Shown here piece after piece: positions 32,977 through 41,795 of a DNA stretch of 64,000 bases. Numbering within the stretch: position 1 is the first letter of the stretch; every line of letters begins with the position of its first letter. Origin of the DNA: CAWCDJ01 sp963836015 (GTDB taxonomy: Bacteria; Acidobacteriota; Terriglobia; Bryobacterales; Bryobacteraceae); contig CAWIIF010000001.1 of assembly GCA_963836015.1 (NCBI GenBank), forward strand, positions 186,001 to 250,000, in the 5' to 3' direction. Under the pieces are notes generated by a model. It was given only the letters and a program-made list of their open reading frames with translations. It was not told the origin of the DNA and did no database searches. The position numbers and the translations under genes are program-made.

Positions 32977-34119
32977 TCAGGCCGCGGTGCGAGCCGGGGC
33001 TTCCTGCCCGGCGAGCACCAGTTCGACCAGCCGGCTCCGGCTGGCGGCTTCCAGATCTTCCGGGATCCTTTGGCCGTTAGTGAAAAACGAGAGCGCTTTC
33101 CCCGTTCGCGCGGCTTCCGCCAGAATCGGGCCGAAAGATCCGGTCTCGTCGAGCTTCGTGAAGATCAGGCGCTGCGGCCGGAATGCCTCGAACGCATTCG
33201 CCACCCGCGTCAGGTCCCCCGGCTTCATCGAAGCCGGCAGTACAAGTTGCGTGTCGATGTCGGTGCGGCCTGAAAAGAACCGCGCCAGCGGGCCGGCCAT
33301 ATCCATGTCGCCGAACCCGAAACCCGGCGTGTCGATCAGGATGAGGTCTTTGCCGCGGCTCTCCTCGATGGTCTGCGCCAGTGCCGCAAGAGTTTCGAGC
33401 ACCTGGAAACCGACTCCGAGAATCGCCGCGTAGGAACGCAGTTGGTCGGCCGCCGCAACGCGGTACGTGTCCATGGAAAGCAACAGTACGGGACGGCGGC
33501 TGGCCAGCCCGTAGTTCACCGCCAGTTTCACCAATGTGGTCGTTTTTCCGCTTCCCGGAGGCCCCACCAGAGCGGCAATCCGGGGGGACGCCTCTCCGCG
33601 GCCCAGGGCCGGCTGCGCCGTGACGCGCGATTCCAGTTCTTCCGCTAAGGCCCGGCGCAGATCGGCCGGTCCGGAACGCCCGGTCCGGGTCTCGGCGATC
33701 CGACGTTCGGCCGATTGCACGACCTCTCGCGCCAGCTCCGCCGGCAGGTCCGCGTTGACCAGGGCCGCGTAAGCATCCGGTAGATCGGAGGAGGTCCCCA
33801 TCCACGACGCGGGTGGAACGGCCGTCCGCAGCAGCGTCCGGCGCATGCCTTCGAGCTCGCGCTTCAGTTCCGCGACCTCCGAAGAAAGACGGTCCCCGGC
33901 GGGATAGCTCGCGGCCGGCGCGGCGCCGCCCGGGCCCAAATCGGCGGGTAGTCCTTTGTCCGGAGCGTCGGAGGCGAAAACCACTTCGTACTCTCCGAGG
34001 TGCCGGGCTTCGGGCGGCGCCTTCCGGCTGTTCACCAGGATGGCCTCGGGGCCCAGTTCCTGGCTCGCCAGCGCCATCGCATCCTCTACCGTTCGAGAAA
34101 AATAGGACTTGATTCTCAT
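32977..34119 (-). CDS. flhF: flagellar SRP-type GTPase FlhF
   Basis: A 380-residue protein beginning MRIKSYFSRTVEDAMALASQ. The family's basic B region is followed by an SRP-GTPase domain: GPPGSGKTTTLVKLA (G1), LLSMDTYRVAAADQLRSYA, IDTPGFG (G3) and FTKLDETGSFG (G4). It sets flagellar site and number. The usual partner flhG is not next to it. It follows flhA by 84 bases. Confidence 0.93.
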   Translation of the reverse strand: MRIKSYFSRTVEDAMALASQELGPEAILVNSRKAPPEARHLGEYEVVFASDAPDKGLPADLGPGGAAPAASYPAGDRLSSEVAELKRELEGMRRTLLRTAVPPASWMGTSSDLPDAYAALVNADLPAELAREVVQSAERRIAETRTGRSGPADLRRALAEELESRVTAQPALGRGEASPRIAALVGPPGSGKTTTLVKLAVNYGLASRRPVLLLSMDTYRVAAADQLRSYAAILGVGFQVLETLAALAQTIEESRGKDLILIDTPGFGFGDMDMAGPLARFFSGRTDIDTQLVLPASMKPGDLTRVANAFEAFRPQRLIFTKLDETGSFGPILAEAARTGKALSFFTNGQRIPEDLEAASRSRLVELVLAGQEAPARTAA

Positions 34120-34203
34120 TGCCTCATCCGTACCCGCACGTGAAATTGATCGTCAGGATCCGCCCATTGCTGTAGGGCCGCACCAATCGCCCGGCGGCCC
34201 TCG

Positions 34204-36288
34204 CTACGAGATGTTCCCCAACGACTGCACCCGCAGCCCCGCTGGAATCTCGTTGTGCGCGAGGAAGAACAGGTTCGGCAGGGTCGGTTCCGCGATCTGC
34301 CGCAGGAAATAGCGCGCTCCCGAGGAAGTAATCGCCACCACCGGCGTTTCGGGCGAAGGGACGCGGGTCGCGATCCGGTTCAGCAGGTCCCTGATGGCCT
34401 GCGGCGCCAGTGTCAGGTGGCTGTTCTGCTCTCCGTGCTCTACCGCCCGCTCCACGGCCTGCTCGATCGACGGATCGAGGAACCAGGCCGGCAGGTCGCC
34501 GGAGCGGTTCAGGTAGGGCTTCACTACCGACCGCCGGATCGCTTGCCGCACGTACTCGGTCAGCAGCACGGCATTCCGCGAGGACACGGCTGCGTCTCCC
34601 AGGGCTTCCAGGATAGATACCGCGTCCCGAATCGTGACCCTCTCGCGCAACAGGTTCTGCAGCACCTTCTGGACGGTGGCGAGCGGCAGCAGCTTGGGCA
34701 CCAGGTCCTCGACGGCCTTCGAGTGCTCGACGCCCACGCGATCGAGCAGGCGCTTGGCGTCCTGCCGGGAGAAGAGCTCGTGAGCGTGGCGGCGGATCAG
34801 TTCGGAGAGATGCGTGCCCAGCACGGAGACCGGATCTACCATCGTGCAGCCCGCCTGCCGGGCCCGTTCCGAGCGTTCCGCCGGCACCCAAAACGCTTTC
34901 ATGCCGAAGGCCGGTTCGCGTGTCGGCTGGCCTTCGCCCGGCGGCTCCGCGCCTCCCAGGGGGATCGCCAGCTCACAACCCTGCGGCAGCTCGTACCGGG
35001 ATATCTCCACCCCTTTGAGCGAGATCACATATTCCCGGCTGCGCAGGGAGAGATTGTCGGTGACGCGCACCGGCGGAAGCAGATAGCCGAGGTCGGTGGC
35101 CATCTGCCGGCGAATCGAGGAAATGCGGCGAAGCAGGGGCGACTCCTGGCCGCCCTCCACCAGGCCGACTAATCCCAGCCCCACCTCTATGGCCAGGGGT
35201 TCCACGCGCATCAACGATTCCAGGTTTTCCTTGGCGGCCGCCGGTTTCGAGTCGGCCACGGCCTGGGTCTTGGTCTCGACTTCGCGGCGGCGGATTCTCC
35301 AGCCGGCCGCGCCCGCCCCGCCGCCCAGCAGCAGAAACGGCAGCTTGGGCATGCCGGGCAGGACCGCCAGCGCGCACAACACACCGGCCGCCAGCAGCAG
35401 CGGCTGCGAGTTTCCGAAGATCTGTTTGTGAAATTCCGTTCCGAGCCGGGCGTCGGAGCTGGCGCGCGTCACAATCAGGCCGCCCGAGATCGAGATCATC
35501 AGCGCGGGAATGACCGTCACCAGGCCGTCCCCGATGGTCAGCACGGTATAGGTCTGGAGCGCCTTCATGAAATCCATGCCGTGCTGCAGTACCCCGATCA
35601 GAAACCCCGCGATGATATTGATGGCGGTAATCAGAATGCTGGCCACCGCGTCGCGCTGGGTGAACCGCGAGGCGCCGTCCATGGCGCCGTAGAATTCGGC
35701 CTCCGTCGCCAGCTGCTTGCGGCGCCGCTTGGCTTCGGCCTCGTCGATCAGCCCGCCGTTCAGATCGGAATCGATGGACATCTGCTTGCCCGGCAGCGCG
35801 TCCAGGGTGAAGCGCGCGGTGACTTCGGAGATGCGCACCGCGCCGTGGTTGATCACCACGTACTGAATGGCGATCAGCACCAGGAAGATCACTGTGCCGA
35901 TGACATAATTGCCGCCCACCACGAAGCTGCCGAAGGCCCCGATAACCTCTCCGGCCGCCGAGGTTCCGGTGTTGCCGTTCAGCAGAATGAGGCGCGACGA
36001 CGAGATGTTTAGCGCCAGCCGGAACAGCGTCAGCAGCAGGAGAGTGGTCGGAAACGAGGTGAACTCCACCGGCCGTGTCAGGTACAGGGACACCATCAGC
36101 ACCGTGACCGACAGCAGAATGTCGGTGGCGATCAGCAGGTCCAGCACGAAGCTGGGCAGCGGCGTCATCAGCGCGATCACGATGGCCAGCACCGCCAGCG
36201 GCACCGCCATCTCGCCCAGGGTTTCGAGCGGCAGCGCCTGGATCCATTTGGGCGTGCCGGGCCCCGCTATCGCTTTCGAAGGAGTCAT
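34204..36288 (-). CDS. flhA: flagellar type III export protein FlhA
   Basis: A 694-residue export-gate protein. About eight N-terminal membrane helices include VSLYLTRPVEFTSFPTTLLL and the FHIPEP-like segment ARFTLDALPGKQMSIDSDLN. The large C-terminal cytoplasmic domain includes DPVSVLGTHLSELIRRHAHE. It couples proton flow to substrate export. It starts 4 bases after the flhB stop. Confidence 0.95.
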   Translation of the reverse strand: MTPSKAIAGPGTPKWIQALPLETLGEMAVPLAVLAIVIALMTPLPSFVLDLLIATDILLSVTVLMVSLYLTRPVEFTSFPTTLLLLTLFRLALNISSSRLILLNGNTGTSAAGEVIGAFGSFVVGGNYVIGTVIFLVLIAIQYVVINHGAVRISEVTARFTLDALPGKQMSIDSDLNGGLIDEAEAKRRRKQLATEAEFYGAMDGASRFTQRDAVASILITAINIIAGFLIGVLQHGMDFMKALQTYTVLTIGDGLVTVIPALMISISGGLIVTRASSDARLGTEFHKQIFGNSQPLLLAAGVLCALAVLPGMPKLPFLLLGGGAGAAGWRIRRREVETKTQAVADSKPAAAKENLESLMRVEPLAIEVGLGLVGLVEGGQESPLLRRISSIRRQMATDLGYLLPPVRVTDNLSLRSREYVISLKGVEISRYELPQGCELAIPLGGAEPPGEGQPTREPAFGMKAFWVPAERSERARQAGCTMVDPVSVLGTHLSELIRRHAHELFSRQDAKRLLDRVGVEHSKAVEDLVPKLLPLATVQKVLQNLLRERVTIRDAVSILEALGDAAVSSRNAVLLTEYVRQAIRRSVVKPYLNRSGDLPAWFLDPSIEQAVERAVEHGEQNSHLTLAPQAIRDLLNRIATRVPSPETPVVAITSSGARYFLRQIAEPTLPNLFFLAHNEIPAGLRVQSLGNIS

Positions 36289-36292
36289 AGGC

Positions 36293-37358
36293 TCAACCCG
36301 GCAGCCTCCCGTTCATGAGTTTGAAAATGTACGCGAGAATTTCGGCCACCGCACGGTAAAGGTGCGGCGGAATCTCCTGCCCGACCTCCGCCGATTTGTA
36401 CAGGGCCTGCGCCAGGGGCGGGTTTTCGATAATCGGGACCCCGTGCTCCACGGCCCGCTGCCGGATCCGCAAAGCCAGGTAGTTCTTGCCCTTGGCCACC
36501 ACCGACGGCGCCGCCATGCTGTCCATCTGGTAGCGGATGGCCACTGCAAAGTGCGTCGGATTGACGATCACCGCGGTGGCCTTGGGGACCTCTTTCATCA
36601 TCTGGCGGCGCGCCCGGTCGCGCTGCAGCCGGCGGATCCGCGCCTTCATCTGCGGATTGCCTTCCTGGTCTTTCATCTCTTCCTTGATTTCCTGCTTGCT
36701 CATCCGCAGCTCCTGCTTGTGGCGGCGCAACTGGCGGATGAGGTCCACCGAGCCGAACACCACGAAGAGCCCCGCGGCCTTCCAGAACAGCTCCATCAGC
36801 GAGGCGGCGATACGCGCGCAGCCGGCTTCCACGCTCTCCAGGGGCAGGGCCAGGAAGGCGTCCCACTTCTCCCCCGCGACTACATAAACGGCCCACAGGA
36901 AGAGAGGCAGCAGCAGCATCGCCTGAAACATCGAGGGTAGATTCTGTTTGGGCAGATCGCGCAGGCGGGAGATCGGGTTGAATCGCTGCGAATCGGGTGT
37001 CAGCTTCTTGAAGCTGACGCCGAAGCGGGTGGTAACCAGCCGCAGGGCCACGGTCGCAGCTGCCACGCCCAGGCCCGACCGCGGCCAGCGGAAGGAAGTG
37101 GCGCCAGAAGAGCTGCCAGGCGAGGTTGGACAGATCGGCCGGCCCAAGCTCCCCCCGGAACGCCAGCGCCAGCAGCGACCGGGCCGTGTGGCGGAACTGC
37201 TCGACCCAAGCCGCGCCGCCGGACGCCAGCAGGCCCAGCAGCACCAGGAACTGCAGAGCTCCTACGAACTCCTTGGCCTGCGGGAATTGGCCTTCGCGGC
37301 GCGCCTTCTCCAGGCGGCGTTGTGTCGGTTCTTCGCTTTTGCCGGAATGGTCCGCCAT
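36293..37358 (-). pseudogene. flhB: flagellar export protein FlhB, frameshifted as sequenced
   Basis: The frame from the ATG at 37358 reads MADHSGKSEEPTQRRLEKAR, the classic FlhB start, up to WRHFLPLAAV. It then loses similarity at the CCC run at 37074-37076. In the neighbouring frame the rest continues as GLGVAAATVALRL...FKKLTPDSQRFNP, through the helices and the autocleavage motif VNPTHFAVAIRY, to 36293. Removing one C gives 354 codons, the normal length. FlhB is essential for export and for the hook-to-filament switch. As sequenced the gene is broken, but every motif survives, so a sequence error is likely. Confidence 0.85.
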
Positions 37359-37364
37359 GGCGTC

Positions 37365-38138
37365 TCATATCCCCAGAGCCTTGTGCATCGCGCCCCACGC
37401 CTGCCCCGCCAGGCTCAGGGCGATGCGCGGGAACAGTGCCGCCACCGCGCTGAGCATGGCGAGCGCCGTCAGCATTTTGGCGGGAAAGGCCAGGGACAGC
37501 AGCTGCAGTTGCGCGTTGAGCCTTCCGAGCAGTGCCAGCGCCACATCCACCAGGATGAGCAGGGCGACTACCGGCAGGGCCATCCGCACCCCGACCGAGA
37601 AGAGGCTGGCGCCGAGACGGATGATCGCTTCGGCCTGCCCCGGACCCGGGTAATAAGAGCCCGGCGGAATCTTGGAAAGGCTCTCCGCAAACAGACGGAG
37701 AATTTCCCGGTCGAGCCCCAGGGAGAAGAACAGCAGCCCGGCCATCAACTGCGCGAAGACCAGCAGGATTCCCGAATCGGCTTCGGTATTGGGATCGATC
37801 GTGGACGCGTACGCGTATCCCGCCTGGAGACCCAGAACCTGGGCGGCCAGGATGAACACTTCGAGGACGATGGCCACCGGCACCCCGATAGCGATTCCCA
37901 CCGCGGCCTCCGAAACCGCCCAGGCCGCCATGGTAACCGGCCCGACCGCCGAGGCTTCGACCGCCGGCCAGCGCGCGAACAGGGCCAGGGTGAAGCCCGC
38001 CGCCAGCGCCGCCCGTACCGCTTCAGGAGAGCCCTTCACCCCCGGGAGCGGAACGAAGGTGAGAGCGCCGCCCACCCGGGCCAGCACCAGCAGGAAGCTG
38101 TACAGCAATCCGAGTGACAGCGTGACCTCACCGGGCAT
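37365..38138 (-). CDS. fliR: flagellar export protein FliR
   Basis: A 257-residue membrane protein with five to six helices. LLVLARVGGALTFVPLPGVK opens it, and VLGLQAGYAYASTIDPNTEA is the conserved FliR/SpaR block. It forms the export gate with FliP and FliQ. It overlaps fliQ by 11 bases and ends 6 bases before flhB. Confidence 0.92.
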   Translation of the reverse strand: MPGEVTLSLGLLYSFLLVLARVGGALTFVPLPGVKGSPEAVRAALAAGFTLALFARWPAVEASAVGPVTMAAWAVSEAAVGIAIGVPVAIVLEVFILAAQVLGLQAGYAYASTIDPNTEADSGILLVFAQLMAGLLFFSLGLDREILRLFAESLSKIPPGSYYPGPGQAEAIIRLGASLFSVGVRMALPVVALLILVDVALALLGRLNAQLQLLSLAFPAKMLTALAMLSAVAALFPRIALSLAGQAWGAMHKALGI

Positions 38139-38397
38139 AGCGCGTCAGGTCCCCGAATAGCCCCGTGGTATACGCCATGATCTTCTGCAGCATCCAGGGC
38201 ATCAGCAGAAGGAACCCGCCCAGGAACGCCACCAGGCGCGGGATCGAGCTCACCGCGTTGTCCTGAATCGAGGTCGCGATCTGCACCAGGCTGGTCACGA
38301 TGCCCGCGATGAAACCGATCGCCAGCAGCGGCGCGGCCAGCCAGAACGTGGCCATCAGCGCTCCGCGAATGATCTGCACTACCGATTCGGTCGTCAT
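38128..38397 (-). CDS. fliQ: flagellar export protein FliQ
   Basis: An 89-residue protein with two membrane hairpin helices (ALMATFWLAAPLLAIGFIAG and LVAFLGGFLLLMPWMLQKIM). The SLVQIATSIQDNAVSSIPRL segment is the invariant FliQ/SpaQ loop. It overlaps fliP by 4 bases and fliR by 11, as in most flagellar operons. Confidence 0.93.
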   Translation of the reverse strand: MTTESVVQIIRGALMATFWLAAPLLAIGFIAGIVTSLVQIATSIQDNAVSSIPRLVAFLGGFLLLMPWMLQKIMAYTTGLFGDLTRYAR

Positions 38398-39128
38398 GCG
38401 TAGAAACTCTTCATCAGCGAGCCCACCACCAGGTTCCAGCCGTCCACCAGGACGAACAGCAGGATCTTGAAGGGCGCGGAGATCATGATCGGCGGCAGTT
38501 GCACCATTCCCACCGAAAGGGTCACCGAAGCCACTACCAGGTCAATCACCAGAAACGGCAGGAACAGGACCGCCCCGATCTGGAAGCCGGTCTTCAGCTC
38601 CGAAAGAATGTAGGCGGGGATCAGAACTCTCAGGTCGAGGTCCGCGGGAGTGCGCGGAGCGGGAGCTTTCGACAGCTCGACGAACAGCCGTATGTCCTTT
38701 TCGCGAGCGAACCTCACCAGGAACGCCCGCAGGGGCTTGGCCGCCTGGTCCATGGCTTGCTGGCCGGTGATCTGCCCGTTCTCCATGGGCTCCCATCCCT
38801 GGTGGTACATGTCGGCCGCCACCGGCTGCATGATCACGATCGTCAGGAACAGCGCCAGCCCGAGCAGCACCTGGTTCGACGGCGCCGACTGCGTCCCCAG
38901 AGCCTGGCGGAGGAAATGCAGCACGATGGTGATCCGCAGGAAGGGCGTGATGCACATGACCGTCGCCGGCAGCACTGTAAGCAGCGTCAGCAGGATCACG
39001 ATCTGCATGGGTACGCTCAGCCCGGCGCCGTTCTTGCCGGCCGAGACACCCAGCAGGGAAAGCGGTCCGGTGTCGGCGGCCCAGGCCGGCGCCGCAGCGA
39101 GCAACAAGATCCACCGCGCCGGCTTCAT
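38394..39128 (-). CDS. fliP: flagellar export protein FliP
   Basis: A 244-residue protein from the ATG at 39128, with a cleavable signal (MKPARWILLLAAAPAWAADT). FliP motifs follow: LPATVMCITPFLRITIVLHF, RQALGTQSAPSNQVLLGLAL and IPAYILSELKTGFQIGAVLF. The frame is open further upstream, but that part overlaps fliO in another frame. It overlaps fliQ by 4 bases and fliO by 4 bases. Confidence 0.94.
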   Translation of the reverse strand: MKPARWILLLAAAPAWAADTGPLSLLGVSAGKNGAGLSVPMQIVILLTLLTVLPATVMCITPFLRITIVLHFLRQALGTQSAPSNQVLLGLALFLTIVIMQPVAADMYHQGWEPMENGQITGQQAMDQAAKPLRAFLVRFAREKDIRLFVELSKAPAPRTPADLDLRVLIPAYILSELKTGFQIGAVLFLPFLVIDLVVASVTLSVGMVQLPPIMISAPFKILLFVLVDGWNLVVGSLMKSFYA

Positions 39129-39412
39129 GCGAGAGACTCCCGGCGCGTCTCCACTTCCCGGCACGGCAGCGATTCCATTAGTGAGCAGCCCGACGGCGAA
39201 CACGCTACCAGCAGCGCCTTTTCCCCGAGCCGGATCAGGTGCAGCGTATGCTGCGGTCCGAGCGGCAGCCGCTCGAGGCACTCCATACGCCGTCCCGCGC
39301 CCCGCCGCACCGGGGTAATGGCGGCAAAGCCGCGGTGCCGGAGCCACCACAGGCTGGCCCCCAGCAGCCCCAACACTGCCGCCACCGCCACGATCTCCGA
39401 AACGAATTCCAT
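39125..39412 (-). CDS. fliO: FliO-like flagellar assembly protein
   Basis: A 95-residue protein from the ATG at 39412, chosen over an ATG at 39442 because AAGGAG lies ten bases upstream and the longer form would overlap fliN. One membrane helix (VSEIVAVAAVLGLLGASLWWL) is followed by a small cytoplasmic domain (LERLPLGPQHTLHLIRLGEK) typical of FliO, which stabilises FliP. It lies between fliN and fliP, the canonical place. Confidence 0.82.
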   Translation of the reverse strand: MEFVSEIVAVAAVLGLLGASLWWLRHRGFAAITPVRRGAGRRMECLERLPLGPQHTLHLIRLGEKALLVACSPSGCSLMESLPCREVETRRESLA

Positions 39413-39428
39413 TGGTTCGACCGCTCCT

Positions 39429-39677
39429 TCACACTTCGTCACGGAAGTCGGTGATCCGCACGCCCAGCGTGTTTTCGATCACCACGATCTCACCGGAGCC
39501 GCACAGCACGCCGCCGATGTAGATGTCGATGTTCTCGCCGGCTGAACGCCCCGTCCCGATAACGCTGCCCTCTTCGAGCCGCAGCACGTCGCGGGTCTTC
39601 ATGATGCGCCGGTCGAGCTCGACTTCGATCTCGACCGGCACTTCGGCCAGAGTTGCTATCTCTTCCTGAGGAGTCAT
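39429..39677 (-). CDS. fliN: flagellar switch protein FliN (short form)
   Basis: An 82-residue SpoA/FliN domain: VPVEIEVELDRRIMKTRDVL, then GSVIGTGRSAGENIDIYIGG and VVIENTLGVRITDF. It has no N-terminal extension. It follows flgE and precedes fliOPQR, as in many species. It is a paralogue of the longer protein at 31303-32196; both keep the hydrophobic patch, so both may be used in the C-ring. fliM is not beside it. Confidence 0.9.
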   Translation of the reverse strand: MTPQEEIATLAEVPVEIEVELDRRIMKTRDVLRLEEGSVIGTGRSAGENIDIYIGGVLCGSGEIVVIENTLGVRITDFRDEV

Positions 39678-39684
39678 CGGCTGC

Positions 39685-40953
39685 CTAGCGGATTAAGTTG
39701 ATAGTGTCCTGGCTCAACTGGTCCGCGGTGGTCACTACCCGGGAGTTGGCCTCGTACCCGCGCTGGTACACGATCAGGTTGGTGAACTCGCGCGCGATGT
39801 CCACCGTGGAGGCCTCGATCGCGCCGCCCGCGATGGTTCCGCGGCCGCCCGTGCCCGGCACCCCGATGGAGGGCGTGGCCGTGCGCGCGCTGAGCTGGAA
39901 GTTGTTGTTTCCCTCGGCGATCAGCGTGTCGGCATTGCGGATCGACGCCAGCGCCACCTGCCCCACCACCACCTGGTCGCCGTTCGAGTATTGAGCCAGG
40001 ATTTGACCGCCATCCGCCAGGCCCACGTGCACCAGCTGCGCCGCCGGCGAGCCGTTCTGCGAGTTAGCCGAGGGCGCCGACGGCTGTCCGAACTGCGTGA
40101 TCCGCCCGGCTCCGGCGGAAGTATACGGATTCCAGGAGAGAGCCATGTCGTTGGCGCCGTCCGCCAGCCCGGCAATGCTGAACGCGATCGGCGTGCCATC
40201 AGGCGGATCAGCCAGCTTGCCGCTGCTGTCGAACGTGAGGGTTCCGCTCGCGCCGGAGATGGAAACCGGCGTTCCCGCCGTGCCGCCGCTCACTTCGTCG
40301 CCGGGGATGCTGACGTCGTAGCTCCACTGGTTGGCATCGGTCTTCTGGAAATTGATGGTCAGCACATGCGATGTGCCCAGGCTGTCGTAGACCGTGATCG
40401 GCGTGGAGAATGCGGAGGTGGCGTCCGCCTTAGCCGAAGAGTTCAGGTTGACGTCCAGCGTGAACTGGCTGGTGACCGTGGGCGCCTTGAGCGAACCCAC
40501 CGGCACGATGATGTTGCCGATCGGCCCGTTCGTGTCGATCTCCCCGGTCGCCGAGTTGATGGTGGTCCAGCCCTGGACGCGGGATCCGGTGTCGGTAAGC
40601 AGGTTGCCGTATTTATCCGCCTGGAAGTTGCCGGCGCGAGTGTACAGCGTGTTCCCCGCATCGTCCTTGATCACGAAGAAGCCATCGCCCTGTACGGCCG
40701 CATCCAGCAGCCCGGCGGTCGTTTGGATGGCCCCCTGGGTAAACTGCCTCACCGTGAGCGGCTGGCCGGTTCCGAACCCGACCTGGGTCTCTCCCAGCCC
40801 TGCCCCCAGCGACTGCGTGACGAGGTCGCGGAATATCACCGCGCTCGTCTTAAACCCCGGTGAATTGAGGTTGGCCAAGTTGTTTCCGACCACGTCGATC
40901 GCGGTGGAAGTGGCGTTGAGAGCGGAAAGTGCTGTCGAAAAAGACGTGAACAT
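39685..40953 (-). CDS. flgE: flagellar hook protein FlgE
   Basis: A 422-residue protein. The N-terminal rod/hook signature is SALNATSTAIDVVGNNLANL followed by NSPGFKTS, with the FlgE core QFTQGAIQTTAGLLDAAVQG. The C-terminal helix EFTNLIVYQRGYEANSRVVT and the usual ending TINLIR close it. It polymerises into the hook. It follows flgD by 12 bases. Confidence 0.93.
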   Translation of the reverse strand: MFTSFSTALSALNATSTAIDVVGNNLANLNSPGFKTSAVIFRDLVTQSLGAGLGETQVGFGTGQPLTVRQFTQGAIQTTAGLLDAAVQGDGFFVIKDDAGNTLYTRAGNFQADKYGNLLTDTGSRVQGWTTINSATGEIDTNGPIGNIIVPVGSLKAPTVTSQFTLDVNLNSSAKADATSAFSTPITVYDSLGTSHVLTINFQKTDANQWSYDVSIPGDEVSGGTAGTPVSISGASGTLTFDSSGKLADPPDGTPIAFSIAGLADGANDMALSWNPYTSAGAGRITQFGQPSAPSANSQNGSPAAQLVHVGLADGGQILAQYSNGDQVVVGQVALASIRNADTLIAEGNNNFQLSARTATPSIGVPGTGGRGTIAGGAIEASTVDIAREFTNLIVYQRGYEANSRVVTTADQLSQDTINLIR

Positions 40954-40965
40954 TCAATTTCTCCT

Positions 40966-41253
40966 TCAGGCTTGCGAATCCGTGCTGCTGCCCGCTGCCG
41001 CGACCAGCGAGTCCAGGTCGGTGCGGATCGCGGTGATGTCCTGCGCGCTGTTCATCGACTGCTCGAGTTGTTGGAACTGGGCCAACTGCCCGACAAACGC
41101 CGTACCGTCGCTGGGATTCATTGGATCCTGGTTGCGCAGTTGCGCCACTAGTAGTTGCAGGAACATGTTCTTGTCGACGGTCTTGCTGGCCGTCGCCGTA
41201 GTTCCTGATGTGGTGTCGGAAGAGGAACTGGAACTGGTGATTGCTGGCGTCAT
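40966..41253 (-). CDS. flgD: hook-capping protein FlgD (short form)
   Basis: A 95-residue protein from the ATG at 41253 (MTPAITSSSSSSDTTSGTTA). It includes the conserved FlgD N-terminal region NMFLQLLVAQLRNQDPMNP and FVGQLAQFQQLEQSMNS. The C-terminal Ig-like domains of the enterobacterial form are missing, as in several other phyla. It caps the growing hook. It lies between the unknown gene at 41268 and flgE. Confidence 0.9.
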   Translation of the reverse strand: MTPAITSSSSSSDTTSGTTATASKTVDKNMFLQLLVAQLRNQDPMNPSDGTAFVGQLAQFQQLEQSMNSAQDITAIRTDLDSLVAAAGSSTDSQA

Positions 41254-41267
41254 CTTCGCTTTCTCCT

Positions 41268-41795
41268 TTACGTGTTGTTGACCACTCCGGCGATCATCTG
41301 GTCGATGTAGGACTGTGGGTAGCCGTGCGTATAAAACGCGGCCACCAGCCCCGCATTGACCTGTCGGCCGTCCGGCAGCTCGACCATTTGGTTGGCTTGC
41401 TGCTGCGCGAACGCCCCGCCGGCCGTGAACTGGTTGTCCGCGACTACCTTGCCGCCCAACATCGAGGCCACTTTGGCCGCGGTCTGCGGGGTGGCGAAAT
41501 AGATGGGGTTGTACGAATACACCCCCGCCGGACCGATACCGGTCGGGTTGGTCAGCCACGGGTTCGGCCCAAACACCGATTCGGCAGTCGGCGCGGAGTT
41601 TTGCGTGACCGGTTTCGCGGTCTCGGGAGTCGGCACTCCCGTGAATAGGGCCCGGAAATCGGGCGTCTCACTGTCCGCCGCGGTTTCGGTCGAGGCCTGC
41701 GTCTGCGCGGACTGCGGTGTATGCGCCGCGCTGCGACGGCTCAAAAATGCGCCTGCGTGCGATGGCGCGCTCAAGCTTGTGTTGACAGGAACCAT
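41268..41795 (-). CDS. unknown protein of the hook operon
   Basis: A 175-residue protein. The N-terminal half is Ser/Thr/Ala/Pro-rich and probably disordered. The C-terminal 90 residues (VFGPNPWLTNPTGIGPAGVY, TPQTAAKVASMLGGKVVADN, GYPQSYIDQMIAGVVNNT) look folded, with many Asn, Gln and Tyr. No known domain. It starts within the end of fliK (25-base overlap) and ends 14 bases before flgD, so it is in the hook operon. It may be an exported substrate or an assembly factor (inference). Confidence 0.6.
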   Translation of the reverse strand: MVPVNTSLSAPSHAGAFLSRRSAAHTPQSAQTQASTETAADSETPDFRALFTGVPTPETAKPVTQNSAPTAESVFGPNPWLTNPTGIGPAGVYSYNPIYFATPQTAAKVASMLGGKVVADNQFTAGGAFAQQQANQMVELPDGRQVNAGLVAAFYTHGYPQSYIDQMIAGVVNNT

